Below, one piece after another: positions 8,957-17,546 of a stretch of 64,000 bases of DNA. The notes below the pieces were generated by a model that saw only the letters and a list, made by a program, of their open reading frames with translations, had not been told where the DNA came from and did no database searches. The stretch comes from Rhodospirillaceae bacterium (GTDB lineage: Bacteria > Pseudomonadota > Alphaproteobacteria > Rhodospirillales > Rhodospirillaceae), in the NCBI GenBank assembly GCA_029245025.1, contig JAQWQC010000006.1:434001-498000 (forward strand), in the 5' to 3' direction. Numbering within the stretch: position 1 is the stretch's first letter; every line of letters starts with the position of its first letter. Both the position numbers and the translations under genes were made by a program.

Positions 8957-9577
8957 CTAATTGGGTTGGCAAGGGTGGTCGCCTGAATTGGGTACGCAAA
9001 CCTTTGCCGTTGTAAGAAAGGCAATACCATCGTTGATGGATTGCGTGGGCAGAGCGGGGCCATCCTGACCAAACGCTGAGGTGCGCCACAGGCGACTTAA
9101 TACATACAGGGATGCCCCACCTTGAATCGCTTTGGTGTATTGGGTTTCGCCGATGCCTTCGCCGGCACTGTTGTTGAGATAACGACAACCCAAGGTCCAG
9201 AAAGCGCTGGGATAACCGTTGTTTAATCCAGATTGAAGCAAGCCTTCGATTACTCCTGTGCACCGTTTGCGATTAAGTCCCTGCCTGCGACGTTGAATGG
9301 CGTCCAACGGCAGATCATTCAATTCATTGTAGACTTGCAGTTGGATTTTATCCCGCCAGTTTTTGACTGACTGGCCTTCAGGTAAATACTCCACTACTTC
9401 GACTGACCCAGTATCTCGATAGACCTCTGTCCAACCTGCCGGGAACAACGGCATGACAAGCCGTTCTGGCGCCAAAGGCTTCCGTATCGGAGGGTTTGAT
9501 GTCGGGTTTTGGGCGAAGACCGGCGCCAGAGCCAGGCCGCAAAATAACACAGTGATAGTGGCAGTCGTTTTGATCAT
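8957..9577 (-). CDS. Secreted hypothetical protein
   Basis: A 206-residue protein with a clear Sec signal peptide (MIKTTATITVLFCGLALAPVFAQ, cut after AFAQ-type AxA). The mature part is soluble and contains three cysteines (KRCTG, LGCRY, KVCVP) that could make disulfides in the periplasm. It also has a strand-rich first half with PAGWTEVYRD and a second half with TQYTKAIQGGASLYVLSRLWR. I do not recognise the family, although the pattern resembles small conserved alphaproteobacterial exported proteins. It is convergent with the HIT-protein gene (15 bp gap) and divergent from the flavin monooxygenase. Confidence 0.7.
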   Translation of the reverse strand: MIKTTATITVLFCGLALAPVFAQNPTSNPPIRKPLAPERLVMPLFPAGWTEVYRDTGSVEVVEYLPEGQSVKNWRDKIQLQVYNELNDLPLDAIQRRRQGLNRKRCTGVIEGLLQSGLNNGYPSAFWTLGCRYLNNSAGEGIGETQYTKAIQGGASLYVLSRLWRTSAFGQDGPALPTQSINDGIAFLTTAKVCVPNSGDHPCQPN

Positions 9578-9673
9578 AAATCAGAATTACCGATCAGTGA
9601 GCAATACGGCAAGGGCCCTGTTGCTGGAGAAGCATCCAACGCTTATTTTGCCGCGACGGCAAAGGAGCAAACG

Positions 9674-10843
9674 ATGCGCGACCTATCAGTTTTAGTTATC
9701 GGAGCCGGCATGGGCGGCCTTACTGCGGCGTTGGCGCTGCAGAAGTTGGGGTTCAGAGTAAAAGTCTATGAACAGGCTCCCGCACTTGCCGAAGTTGGCG
9801 CTGGTCTCACCATCAGTCCAAATGCCACCCGTGCCCTAGAATTCGTGGGTCTTGGCCCGTTCATGGCGGAGTATGCCGATAAACCTGCCGCCGGTGCATT
9901 GGTGCATTACCGCACGGGTGAAGCGCTCACCAAAACACAACGCGATGGCAGTTTCTTAGAGCAGTTTGGCGCGGAGTATTACCAAATCCATCGGGCTGAT
10001 TTGCATGATGCCCTGGCCGCTGCCGTTCGCGCCAATGATAAAGACGCCATTATTCTTAACCACACGTTTGAGAACCTGACGCAAGACGATAATGGCGTTA
10101 CAGCTCAGTTTGAGAACGGAGAGGCTGCAACAGGCGATGTGCTCATTGGTGCAGACGGCTCCCGATCCGCAGTGCGGGGGTCCATCATTGATACGGTCGC
10201 GCCAAAGTTTACCGGTCAAGCAGCGTTTCGCGGTATGGTCCCAGCCAAGGCAGTTGCCCCCTACATGACCATCGCCAACTCGACCACAACCATGGGGCCC
10301 GGCCATATTTTCACGCGCTACTATCTCCGTCACGAAACCATGGTCAATGTGGTCGGTATCGTCAAAACGGAAGCATGGAAAGAAGAAGGCTGGTCGATCC
10401 GCGCCACCCAAGAGGAGTTTCTGGCCGAATACCAAGGGTGGAATGAAAAAGTCATCGGTATCATCAAGGCTATTCCCGAAGATAAATTATATAAGTGGGC
10501 GTTGTTTGATCGCGATCCAATACCGGAATGGACTGTCGGCCGCGCGACGCTACTTGGCGATGCCGCACATCCCATGTTGCCATTTCTTGGAATGGGAGCG
10601 GCAATGGCATTGGAAGATGGTGTCGTGCTTGCCCGGTGTTTAGAGAAATACGATATGCCTAAAGCAGCGTTCGCGGCCTATGAAGATGCGCGCCAAGAGC
10701 GAACAAAAGGCGTATTAATAGATTCTCGAAAGCAAGGCGTCTGGTATCAAACGTCTGACCCCGATAATTTTAGGGGCTTTGCCAGCACCGGCGAGATGCG
10801 GGCACCGTTGATGGGATATGATCCGAGTTCTGTCCCCGTCTAA
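9674..10843 (+). CDS. FAD-dependent monooxygenase (salicylate/3-hydroxybenzoate hydroxylase type)
   Basis: A 389-residue class A flavoprotein monooxygenase. It has the N-terminal dinucleotide-binding VIGAGMGGLTAALAL (about 7-21), the GADGSRSAVR (DG) motif near residue 156, and the GDAAHPMLPFLGMGAAMALEDG (GD) region near 295 that binds FAD and gates NAD(P)H. Relatives hydroxylate phenolic acids such as salicylate or 3-hydroxybenzoate. The substrate here cannot be deduced. AAAGGAG stands six bases before the ATG. It is alone on the plus strand and faces the TRAP/hydrolase pair (15 bp between stops), so a shared pathway is only a guess. Confidence 0.85.
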   Translation: MRDLSVLVIGAGMGGLTAALALQKLGFRVKVYEQAPALAEVGAGLTISPNATRALEFVGLGPFMAEYADKPAAGALVHYRTGEALTKTQRDGSFLEQFGAEYYQIHRADLHDALAAAVRANDKDAIILNHTFENLTQDDNGVTAQFENGEAATGDVLIGADGSRSAVRGSIIDTVAPKFTGQAAFRGMVPAKAVAPYMTIANSTTTMGPGHIFTRYYLRHETMVNVVGIVKTEAWKEEGWSIRATQEEFLAEYQGWNEKVIGIIKAIPEDKLYKWALFDRDPIPEWTVGRATLLGDAAHPMLPFLGMGAAMALEDGVVLARCLEKYDMPKAAFAAYEDARQERTKGVLIDSRKQGVWYQTSDPDNFRGFASTGEMRAPLMGYDPSSVPV

Positions 10844-10858
10844 TGAACTGACCGTCGC

Positions 10859-11884
10859 TCATTCACAGGGCGGGATGGCCAATAACCCCAGCGCTTTAAA
10901 GGCGGCTTTTCCATCTTGAATAGCGCTGTAGATCATGTCGGCTTGTCCACCAATGCGGGCCACCATGGATTGATGTGAAGGCATTACGGCTGCTTTCCAT
11001 ACACTTTCTTGTTCAGCCGTAAGTGTCCGGATGGTGATGCCACGCTCGCGTAGGATGCCGTAGGACTCACAGGTTTGTCGGCGGGTACCTTCCCGCAGAA
11101 CCGACGACGGCGCATAAGCTTCTTTCACAGCGCTCTGATTTTCTGGTGTCAGGGAGTCAAACCACCGTGAATTGGCAATGATAGTACCTGGATTCAAAGC
11201 GTGTCGCGTCAGTGTGAGTTCACTCGCGTGCTCATAGAGTCCGCCGGTCAGGAACATGAACGGGCTGGTAGCGCCACCGTCAATCAAGCCGGTTTGTAGT
11301 GCGGGAATAATATCGGCAAAGGTTAGTGGTATGACATCCGCGTTCAGGGATTCTAGAAAAGCCTGGGCTGTGAGAGCCGAAGCCGCGCGCATGCGGTATC
11401 CCGCCAAGTCTTTGGGCAGTACGATGGGCTTGCGGCCATAAATAGCCGCCCATCCAGAATCCAGCCAACGAATTAAGGTTAATCCCTTCTTTGTAAACAG
11501 GGTCTGAAACGGCTCAAAGATAAAGTTATCGAGTACAAAATCAGCTTCTTGATCGCTGTCAAAAAGATAAGGCATCACCAAGACCGAGAGTTCTGGAACG
11601 GCAGTAGCCGCTGCCGCCACCGACACCGCGCTGAAATGAACGCGGCCCCGGCGCAAACCGGCTAAAGATGTTTCTTCCGACCCAGCTTCGCCATCTACAA
11701 GTAAAGTGATCGTGATATCGCCCTCAAAAGTTTCTTGCAGGGTTCTTTCAAAAGCCAAGAAATGATCTTTGATGGTGCTTCCGGGTGCTGCAGATGACGC
11801 GGCGATCAACGGAGTTGTTTGCGCATAACACACCACTGGCAGAAGCCATATCAGTGCCGCACACCAAAATGCGTGTTTCATCAA
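10859..11884 (-). CDS. TRAP-type substrate-binding protein (DctP family), orphan
   Basis: A 341-residue periplasmic binding protein with a signal peptide ending CYAQ. The DctP fold is recognisable from the pattern GLRRGRVHFSAVS, the hinge strand MPYLFDSDQEADFV, GWAAIYGRKPIVLPKDLAGYRMRAA (about 150-174) with the conserved Arg that salt-bridges an organic-acid carboxylate, and IPALQTGLIDGGATSP. No DctQ or DctM membrane genes are in the window, so it must either pair with a transporter elsewhere or act as a sensor. Its ATG lies in the last bases of the hydrolase gene (overlap 11881-11884), so the two are co-translated. Confidence 0.85.
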   Translation of the reverse strand: MMKHAFWCAALIWLLPVVCYAQTTPLIAASSAAPGSTIKDHFLAFERTLQETFEGDITITLLVDGEAGSEETSLAGLRRGRVHFSAVSVAAAATAVPELSVLVMPYLFDSDQEADFVLDNFIFEPFQTLFTKKGLTLIRWLDSGWAAIYGRKPIVLPKDLAGYRMRAASALTAQAFLESLNADVIPLTFADIIPALQTGLIDGGATSPFMFLTGGLYEHASELTLTRHALNPGTIIANSRWFDSLTPENQSAVKEAYAPSSVLREGTRRQTCESYGILRERGITIRTLTAEQESVWKAAVMPSHQSMVARIGGQADMIYSAIQDGKAAFKALGLLAIPPCE

Positions 11885-12708
11885 GTGTGTGAATCCAGGA
11901 AGGTGTTAATGCGTTTCGCTTTTTCTGACACGTACTCGCTTGGCGCGCTAACCGCTTCACGAAATGGCATGTCGAGGAGTATTGCACTCGGCACTAGCTC
12001 TGCTTCTTCTGCCGTGGCCAAAGTCGGTACATCGATGTGTTTCAAAGCCGTCCGTAGGTCGTGCCGAAAAACGGCAGCAAATATCACTGGCATGCTATCT
12101 TTGCTTTTGAGAACTTCCATCGTTTTGCGGAATAAAACATCTGGCTCTGGCAAATCCATATGGCGCCAGTGATCTTTGTCTCGTTTGTACCAGGGAAAAT
12201 AAATGTATTGATCCCTGACCCATTGGAACAACCGGTAGAATTGCTGACCGTGGGTATCTATAGAAAGGTCAGGCACATAGTTGGCAACTAGATCAGGAAT
12301 ATCTTCGTCAGGAATTAAACCCGCATCATCAAGCACCAGGGCATTGATTGTATCGGGGTGGGCAAGAGCAAGTTCCGTCGCAATATGACCGCCTGTATAG
12401 GTCCCGTATAAATCGAAATCATCACACCCCAGTGCTGTGACTGCAGAGAAAGTTATTTCTGCAAGATCAGTAACCTCCAATGAATCAACATGAAGTGATG
12501 ATGAGTCGCCGGTCCCAAGCGTATCAGGTGCATATACTGGCCGCGATTCTCCTATAGCGGCAATCGTTGGTTCCAAAATGTAGGAAGATGCCGGTTCACC
12601 ATGAATCATTACTAAAGGGCGTTTTTCCGTGTACTCCAAACCGGCGCAGCGGAAGTGAATCTGACCCTCTGGAATATCGACAAAGCCACGGCGGATCATA
12701 GAATACAT
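11881..12708 (-). CDS. Alpha/beta hydrolase fold protein lacking the nucleophile serine
   Basis: A 275-residue alpha/beta hydrolase-fold protein. Typical parts are the oxyanion-loop strand PLVMIHGEPASS, the APDTLGTGDS turn and the strand-turn-helix DFDLYGTYTGGH. At that nucleophile elbow, where most members have G-x-S-x-G, this protein has G102-T-Y104-T-G106, so the catalytic Ser/Cys/Asp is absent. It may be a non-hydrolytic member or use another residue. I chose the ATG at 12708 (MYSMIRRG) with AGAGAG just upstream. The stop overlaps the start of the DctP-type gene, which suggests the ligand bound by that protein is linked to this one's substrate. Confidence 0.8.
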   Translation of the reverse strand: MYSMIRRGFVDIPEGQIHFRCAGLEYTEKRPLVMIHGEPASSYILEPTIAAIGESRPVYAPDTLGTGDSSSLHVDSLEVTDLAEITFSAVTALGCDDFDLYGTYTGGHIATELALAHPDTINALVLDDAGLIPDEDIPDLVANYVPDLSIDTHGQQFYRLFQWVRDQYIYFPWYKRDKDHWRHMDLPEPDVLFRKTMEVLKSKDSMPVIFAAVFRHDLRTALKHIDVPTLATAEEAELVPSAILLDMPFREAVSAPSEYVSEKAKRINTFLDSHT

Positions 12709-12914
12709 GCGGGCTCTCTTTGTAGGGGCGGCCAAAACTACAATGCATTACTAGTTTAGGCCCGGACAAAAACCGTGCAAGGTTGCGGCTGCGTTGTATT
12801 TTACAATTCTATAGGCGGTCAAGTCGTGACCACCAATTGGACACGTCTTACCTGCACGCCCGGTCCGTTGTAGATTTTTGACGACTTATCAGAGAACGCT
12901 GGAGGGCCCTAAGA

Positions 12915-13093
12915 ATGATCAATCGACGAACTCTTTTTTAACAGGTAGTGCGGCTATTGCCACAGTGACCACGGCAGCAGCAGCGACTTCGTATTTTGCA
13001 GCACAAGGCAAAGCAGCACTTCGACTTGTTGCACCGCGCTGCCTTAGGTTTAGACCTTCAACAGTGTTTCACCAAAGATGCGGCCAAAGGTAA
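12915..13093 (+). pseudogene. Frameshifted 5' remnant of a Tat-signal protein gene
   Basis: An ATG at 12915 with a strong GGAGGG ten bases upstream begins MINRRTLF and hits TAA at 12939-12941 just after a run of six T. Shifting frame at the T-run restores LTGSAAIATVTTAAAATSYF, giving a standard twin-arginine signal peptide (N-R-R-T-L-F plus hydrophobic stretch). The restored frame then runs about 40 further codons and ends at 13093 inside the 3' end of the neighbouring flavoprotein gene. This looks like the head of an exported redox protein whose body has been lost. I cannot tell which protein it was. Confidence 0.5.
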
Positions 13094-14597
13094 GAGCGGG
13101 GGTCACCATCATACCACCGACGGCTGTGTTCCCCATAAGTTGACCCGAACCAAGGAGTTCTCCAGCAGCATAGAGGCCTTCAACCGCACCACCATCCTGC
13201 CGGACGACGCGCAGCTGATTGTCGGCCGCGACGCCAACCGTTGATGAGATCGAGAATCCTTGTTGGCGGATGGCATAGAACGGTGCCTGTTGAATCGGCA
13301 AGGGCATGTGAGTGCGCCCGTAAGCCGAGTCATGCCCTAAGGCTTGGCCACTGTTGTATTTCTCAACCGTAGCGACCAGCCCCTCCCCGTCGACGCCACC
13401 TTTCTCTGCCAGCTCACCAATCGATTGAGCTTTGAAGAACATGGGGTGGGATTCAAAGGCCTCAACAAAATCTGATTTGTCCCAGCCCTCAATGCCACTT
13501 GGCGCCTGATCTAGGATAGTTTGGTCAAATACCAGCCACGAACGCAGTTCTGGCTGACGCAGGAGGGCGTGTTCGCGCTCGTCCACGCTGACACTGTCTT
13601 CCGCGACAAAACGTTCGCCATTCATGTTGACCTGAATTTCCCATGGTTGACGTACTTCCGGGTAGATAAGAAATCGGGTGTCTGGCACGGCGGGCTCATC
13701 AGCACTCGCCATGATTTGTGGTGAGCCACACCTGTAATTCTCTTTACCGCGGGTGTAACCCCCGGCGGCGAGTGCCATCAAGTACCCGTCACCCTGGCTA
13801 TAGGGATAAGATCCCTTACCATACTGTTTGTATCCGCTGAGTCTGTAAAACAATTCCGGGTTTGAGGCGTAGCCGCCGCTAGCTAGTAGAGTCGACTGAC
13901 CTAATACATCAGTCATTTTGCCGCTATCATTTTCAGCACGCACACCGATGACGACACCATTGCGCATCAGGAGTTCGCGGGCCCGTTGACCGCGCCAAAT
14001 TGTCAGACGGCCAGCCTGCTCTTCGGCCAAAGCCAAAGGCTCGATGGCATCAAGGATAGAGATGCCGCCCTCAGACCCCCAAGCGTACCGCTCAACACTG
14101 TAAGGCTCATGGGCCAGGCCCAAAACCGGATGCTCATCCGGCGGTGTCAGGCCACTGTCCATCAACCAATCAAAGGTATCTGCCGCATGAGTAACTGCCA
14201 ATCGCACTAACTCAGGGTCCGCCGTGTTTTGGCTGATGCGCATTACATCATCGAAGTGCAGCTGAGGAGTATCAACAATTCCTTTTTGTTTCTGTAGGCG
14301 GGTTCCAGCTGCACTCATTTGTCCAGTCGATAAGTACAATGTACCACCAAGTTGAAACGAAGCTTCAATTATAAGAACATGAGCGCCGCGCCTTGCCGCG
14401 AAGATCGCCGCAGGTAGACCCGCTGTACCTCCCCCGACGATGATGAGATCCCATGGGTTTGCCGCTCTTACAGATGACCGCCCGCCTGGTGTCACGGCGA
14501 GACCTACAGTTGCGGAGGACGCCCCAATCAAAATTTGGCGGCGGCTCAAAGCCTCAGGTGAATAAGTATGATGTGCGGTGCTGACTCTTTTAGCCAT
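13050..14597 (-). CDS. Tat-exported FAD-binding oxidoreductase (fumarate reductase/ketosteroid dehydrogenase-like)
   Basis: A 515-residue flavoprotein of the FAD_binding_2 family. The N-terminus has a twin-arginine signal (LSRRQILIGASSATVGLA), then the FAD-binding DLIIVGGGTAGLPAAIFAARRGA near residues 50-70. The C-terminus has STVGVAADNQLRV and GLYAAGELLGSGQLMGNTAVGGMM, which closes the FAD site. Relatives include fumarate and urocanate reductases, tricarballylate dehydrogenase and 3-ketosteroid dehydrogenases. No haem-binding CxxCH is present, so the electron partner is separate. I chose the ATG at 14597; the frame is open further, but a signal peptide would be buried. It lies 101 bp after the TonB-dependent receptor on the same strand. 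Confidence 0.85.
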   Translation of the reverse strand: MAKRVSTAHHTYSPEALSRRQILIGASSATVGLAVTPGGRSSVRAANPWDLIIVGGGTAGLPAAIFAARRGAHVLIIEASFQLGGTLYLSTGQMSAAGTRLQKQKGIVDTPQLHFDDVMRISQNTADPELVRLAVTHAADTFDWLMDSGLTPPDEHPVLGLAHEPYSVERYAWGSEGGISILDAIEPLALAEEQAGRLTIWRGQRARELLMRNGVVIGVRAENDSGKMTDVLGQSTLLASGGYASNPELFYRLSGYKQYGKGSYPYSQGDGYLMALAAGGYTRGKENYRCGSPQIMASADEPAVPDTRFLIYPEVRQPWEIQVNMNGERFVAEDSVSVDEREHALLRQPELRSWLVFDQTILDQAPSGIEGWDKSDFVEAFESHPMFFKAQSIGELAEKGGVDGEGLVATVEKYNSGQALGHDSAYGRTHMPLPIQQAPFYAIRQQGFSISSTVGVAADNQLRVVRQDGGAVEGLYAAGELLGSGQLMGNTAVGGMMVTPALTFGRIFGETLLKV

Positions 14598-14698
14598 GAT
14601 ATAGCCCAACGACTGTTTACGGAATTCAATACATTTTATTTTTAAAAACCTAACGCAGCAACGTCCCGAGTGTATCAACAATTGCGCGAGGTCAGATT

Positions 14699-16651
14699 CT
14701 AAAAATCGGCTGCTATTGAAAACTCAATTCTTCGTTTTTCAAAAGGCCGTGCTTGGCGCGAGGCATTGGGGGTGATGCTATTAGCATTTGTCAGGTTGCG
14801 GCCTTGAAGTCGAAACCGAATAGGTACGCCAGATAACTCAGTTGTGTATCGCACGCCGGCATCGTAGGTAATTACCCCAGACACCCGTCGAAAATTACTC
14901 ACGTCTATAAAGCGTGATGAAACGCTTTCTATCTTGGCATCAAAAGCTAACCCTTGAATACCTTGAGGTCGATATTGCACGTTTACACGCACCAATCGAG
15001 GGATTGGCCCGATCGCGGTCAGGTTGCCCGTGTTTGCATTTGCAGACGCGTCGATAATGCGCGGTTGCAATAACACCGTTCCGGCAACGACTGTCAGCGA
15101 TTCTGTTACAGAGCCCGCCAATGAGAACTCAACACCACGATGACGAATGTCACCCAGGCGCCGAAATACGTTTACGAGATCTAGCCCGTAATAGGGTTTA
15201 TCGATTTGGAAAACCCCTGCGATCATCTGTAGGCCGGGCCGAATTTGATAACGTAGACCCGCGTCAATCTGTTGCGTCAGTTCAGCTGGCACAGCTTCGT
15301 CTCGGTTCACGGCGTTACCAGGTGCCGAACCCAGCTCTTCAAATCCACGGGCATAGCTGGCATAGGCGGCAAGTTTGTTGGACAGATAAACAGCTCCACC
15401 TGCGTTATATAGCCAGGGCGCTGTGCTCCCTTCGACAGGCGCCGCACCAGGGCGTGTGCGCGTGCGTTTGTAGCCGGATTTTTGAATAGCTAGGCTCATT
15501 TGTCCGACGTTCTGCCACACCCCTTCATAAGCGAGTCCGCCTGTAATTTGTTTGGTTTCTGTCTTGGTTGGATCGGTGGTTTGGAATGAAGGTTCATCCA
15601 GGTCGGGGAAAGCGCTGAGCGTCACCGGCCCAAAGAATTGTAGGTCACCGCCACCGAAGGTGCTGGTGCGATCGCGGGCACGGGAGGTGAAGTAAAAGGT
15701 ATGGCGACGCGTGTTCTCGACAAAACTTTTGGATGCCCGAACTTCACCCGATGTCGAATAATTAAATCGAGGCGGGGATTGAGAGATGGCATAATCGCCT
15801 ATGCCCAATTCATTTGTATTTAGCACAAAAGCCGTAAACGATCGGGGCGTCTTGCTCTCTGATCGAAATGCCCCAACCTCTAGTTTCCATTTACCAGGTA
15901 GATCCGCAGATGCAACGACCCCGTAGTTGTAGTTTCTGAAGCCAAAGAATAGCCAACCGGGACTGGTTAAATCTTCCGCGCGGAAGTTAGGTGGATCATT
16001 GTCTCCAAGAAAAATGCGCGGTCTATCTCCATCAACCGCGCTAGTCTTCGCGTAGCTGAAAAACGGAATAATGGAGACAGCATCGTTGGGCCGCCAATGG
16101 GCGATCAGACCCGAATCGTACCCTTCATCACCTACAGCGAATTGATGAGCCGTATTGCGTTTATAGCTCATGCCAGCGCCGATACTCAGGACACCTTTAA
16201 CAATCGGGATTTGCGTATCGAGCTCTGCCGTATGACGTGCGTAGGAAAACAATGCCCCCTCTGTTGCGACAACGCTGGTGACATACTCATCACCAGGTAG
16301 ACGAAGTTTGTAGTCAACGACACCAGTTGGTGCGGGTAAGGGATAGCCCTGGGCACTAATGCCCACATGAGTTGTTGAACCGCGGCGAATACGGAGATTC
16401 GGCGCCGTCGCTTGATCAAAAAACAAGCCATTGATGCGTAAATTACCCGCTTGGCTTGGACTAAACCCCCGCGCACTAGTCGAGGAATATAGCCCGATCT
16501 CTTCGCTACCAACTACGGTTCCAAAGGCGTCATCCGCTTCAGCAACGGCATTTTCGTCGGCGCGCTGCGCCTGCGCTAATTCAGAGCTGAGCACTGCGAT
16601 AAAACACACCAGAGCGGCCAATAGGCGCCCGGAAATTATCCGGTCAATCAA
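14699..16651 (-). CDS. TonB-dependent receptor with short plug region
   Basis: About 650 residues. A signal peptide ends SELAQAQ, followed by a plug with DAFGTVVGSEEIGLYS and RGFSPSQAGNLRINGLFFDQ. A 22-strand-type barrel follows, with a typical C-terminal RRIEFSIAADF ending in Phe. The plug is shorter than in siderophore receptors and no standard TonB box is obvious. This RGFSP-AGN-RI-GL-FD pattern belongs to a receptor subgroup seen in other alphaproteobacteria whose ligands are unknown. I favour the TTG at 16651 because AGAGGAAGG stands just upstream; the GTG at 16675 has no Shine-Dalgarno. A palindrome lies about 50 bp upstream. It probably imports the substrate handled by the downstream exported flavoprotein. 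Confidence 0.82.
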   Translation of the reverse strand: MIDRIISGRLLAALVCFIAVLSSELAQAQRADENAVAEADDAFGTVVGSEEIGLYSSTSARGFSPSQAGNLRINGLFFDQATAPNLRIRRGSTTHVGISAQGYPLPAPTGVVDYKLRLPGDEYVTSVVATEGALFSYARHTAELDTQIPIVKGVLSIGAGMSYKRNTAHQFAVGDEGYDSGLIAHWRPNDAVSIIPFFSYAKTSAVDGDRPRIFLGDNDPPNFRAEDLTSPGWLFFGFRNYNYGVVASADLPGKWKLEVGAFRSESKTPRSFTAFVLNTNELGIGDYAISQSPPRFNYSTSGEVRASKSFVENTRRHTFYFTSRARDRTSTFGGGDLQFFGPVTLSAFPDLDEPSFQTTDPTKTETKQITGGLAYEGVWQNVGQMSLAIQKSGYKRTRTRPGAAPVEGSTAPWLYNAGGAVYLSNKLAAYASYARGFEELGSAPGNAVNRDEAVPAELTQQIDAGLRYQIRPGLQMIAGVFQIDKPYYGLDLVNVFRRLGDIRHRGVEFSLAGSVTESLTVVAGTVLLQPRIIDASANANTGNLTAIGPIPRLVRVNVQYRPQGIQGLAFDAKIESVSSRFIDVSNFRRVSGVITYDAGVRYTTELSGVPIRFRLQGRNLTNANSITPNASRQARPFEKRRIEFSIAADF

Positions 16652-16697
16652 GAAGGGCCTTCCTCTAATATTCACGTACAGCCAAATCGCACATTAC

Positions 16698-16715
16698 AGG
16701 GTGACATTACACCCT
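16698..16715. promoter_or_regulatory. Palindrome AGGGTG-N6-CACCCT upstream of the TonB receptor
   Basis: Perfect 6-bp inverted arms (AGGGTG at 16698-16703, CACCCT at 16710-16715) around a 6-base spacer, 23-64 bp before the possible receptor starts. It overlaps a direct repeat of ACATTACA at 16691-16698 and 16704-16711. Position and symmetry suit a repressor operator. The sequence is not a classical Fur box and the regulator is unknown. Confidence 0.35.
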
Positions 16716-16806
16716 TATTGCAAACCACAGACTTAGTTCAAGGGCAATGGTAATAGAGTGGGCGCGGCGATATCTGATCCCGACCACAAACTCGCGTATC
16801 TTCTTG

Positions 16807-17460
16807 CTAGCTCTGATCGTCGACGTGATGCACCAATGTTTGCAGAAAAGGAATATCGATTCCTTCACGATCGAAATCTTCTTTGAACGCCTTAGTCAAG
16901 TCGAATTTAACGCCCCGGTAATAGGGCGCATTATTCCATACTTGTTAAATGATGTTGACTGAACTGCCTGCCAGTTCACCAACGGCGAAGAATGGTTCGG
17001 GTTCCCCGTGTATTTGGCTATCAGCGTTGACGATTACCGTAATTATTGTGATCACGAGATCAATATTCGACCCGTAGCCAATCCACATCAATAGGTCGAC
17101 CCACCGTATCGACAAAGTGCCCAACTCTAAAAGCCAGAAACATGATCAGCAATACGCCGCTTGCGAAGTGCCCTGCAGAGACTGGCTAATGGCCAGACCG
17201 AGAGCGCCGATCACCACTAAGAAACTAGTGGTCTCGACACCGAACCGAGACAATACCGCGACAAAGGTAAACGCGAGAATTGCGTATATGGCCATGGATG
17301 GTAAGAATGACTCGAGAGTCATGTCTTTTTTGTCCGATTTTGTTGATTTCAGCCAGATGGTGCCTGCAGCCCAACCGGCAATCAGGATAACGATCGCGCT
17401 AATCACTGATAAGCCGTAACTGGTTAGGATTGCCATGACTGCTTCAACTCTTTCAGTCAT
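16807..17460 (-). pseudogene. mscS: Small mechanosensitive channel (mscS) pseudogene
   Basis: The first 104 codons from the ATG at 17460 are an intact MscS N-terminus: three hydrophobic helices and the pore helix GVETTSFLVVIGALGLAISQSLQGT. The frame then shifts and stops at 17146-17148. The next frame restores SGVLLIMFLAFRVGHFVDTVG, but about 45 residues of the beta domain are missing before DVDW. A further frame carries YGSNIDLVITII, EPEPFFAVGELAGSSVNII, an in-frame TAA at 16945-16947, then VWNNAPYYRGVKFDLTKAFK and REGIDIPFLQ down to the TAG at 16807-16809. The order matches a complete MscS, so this is one gene inactivated by two frameshifts, a deletion and a stop. Confidence 0.85.
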
Positions 17461-17546
17461 TTGTTCTTCGAGCACTATTCGAATTTCCCGCTATCGGTTT
17501 GTGCGGCAGGTCGCTTACCGCGACCAAATATTTCCACCCCTGCGTG

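Noticed and set aside
17509-17525. Hairpin GGTCGC/GCGACC after gshB
   Set aside because: A good stem but no T tract on the minus strand.
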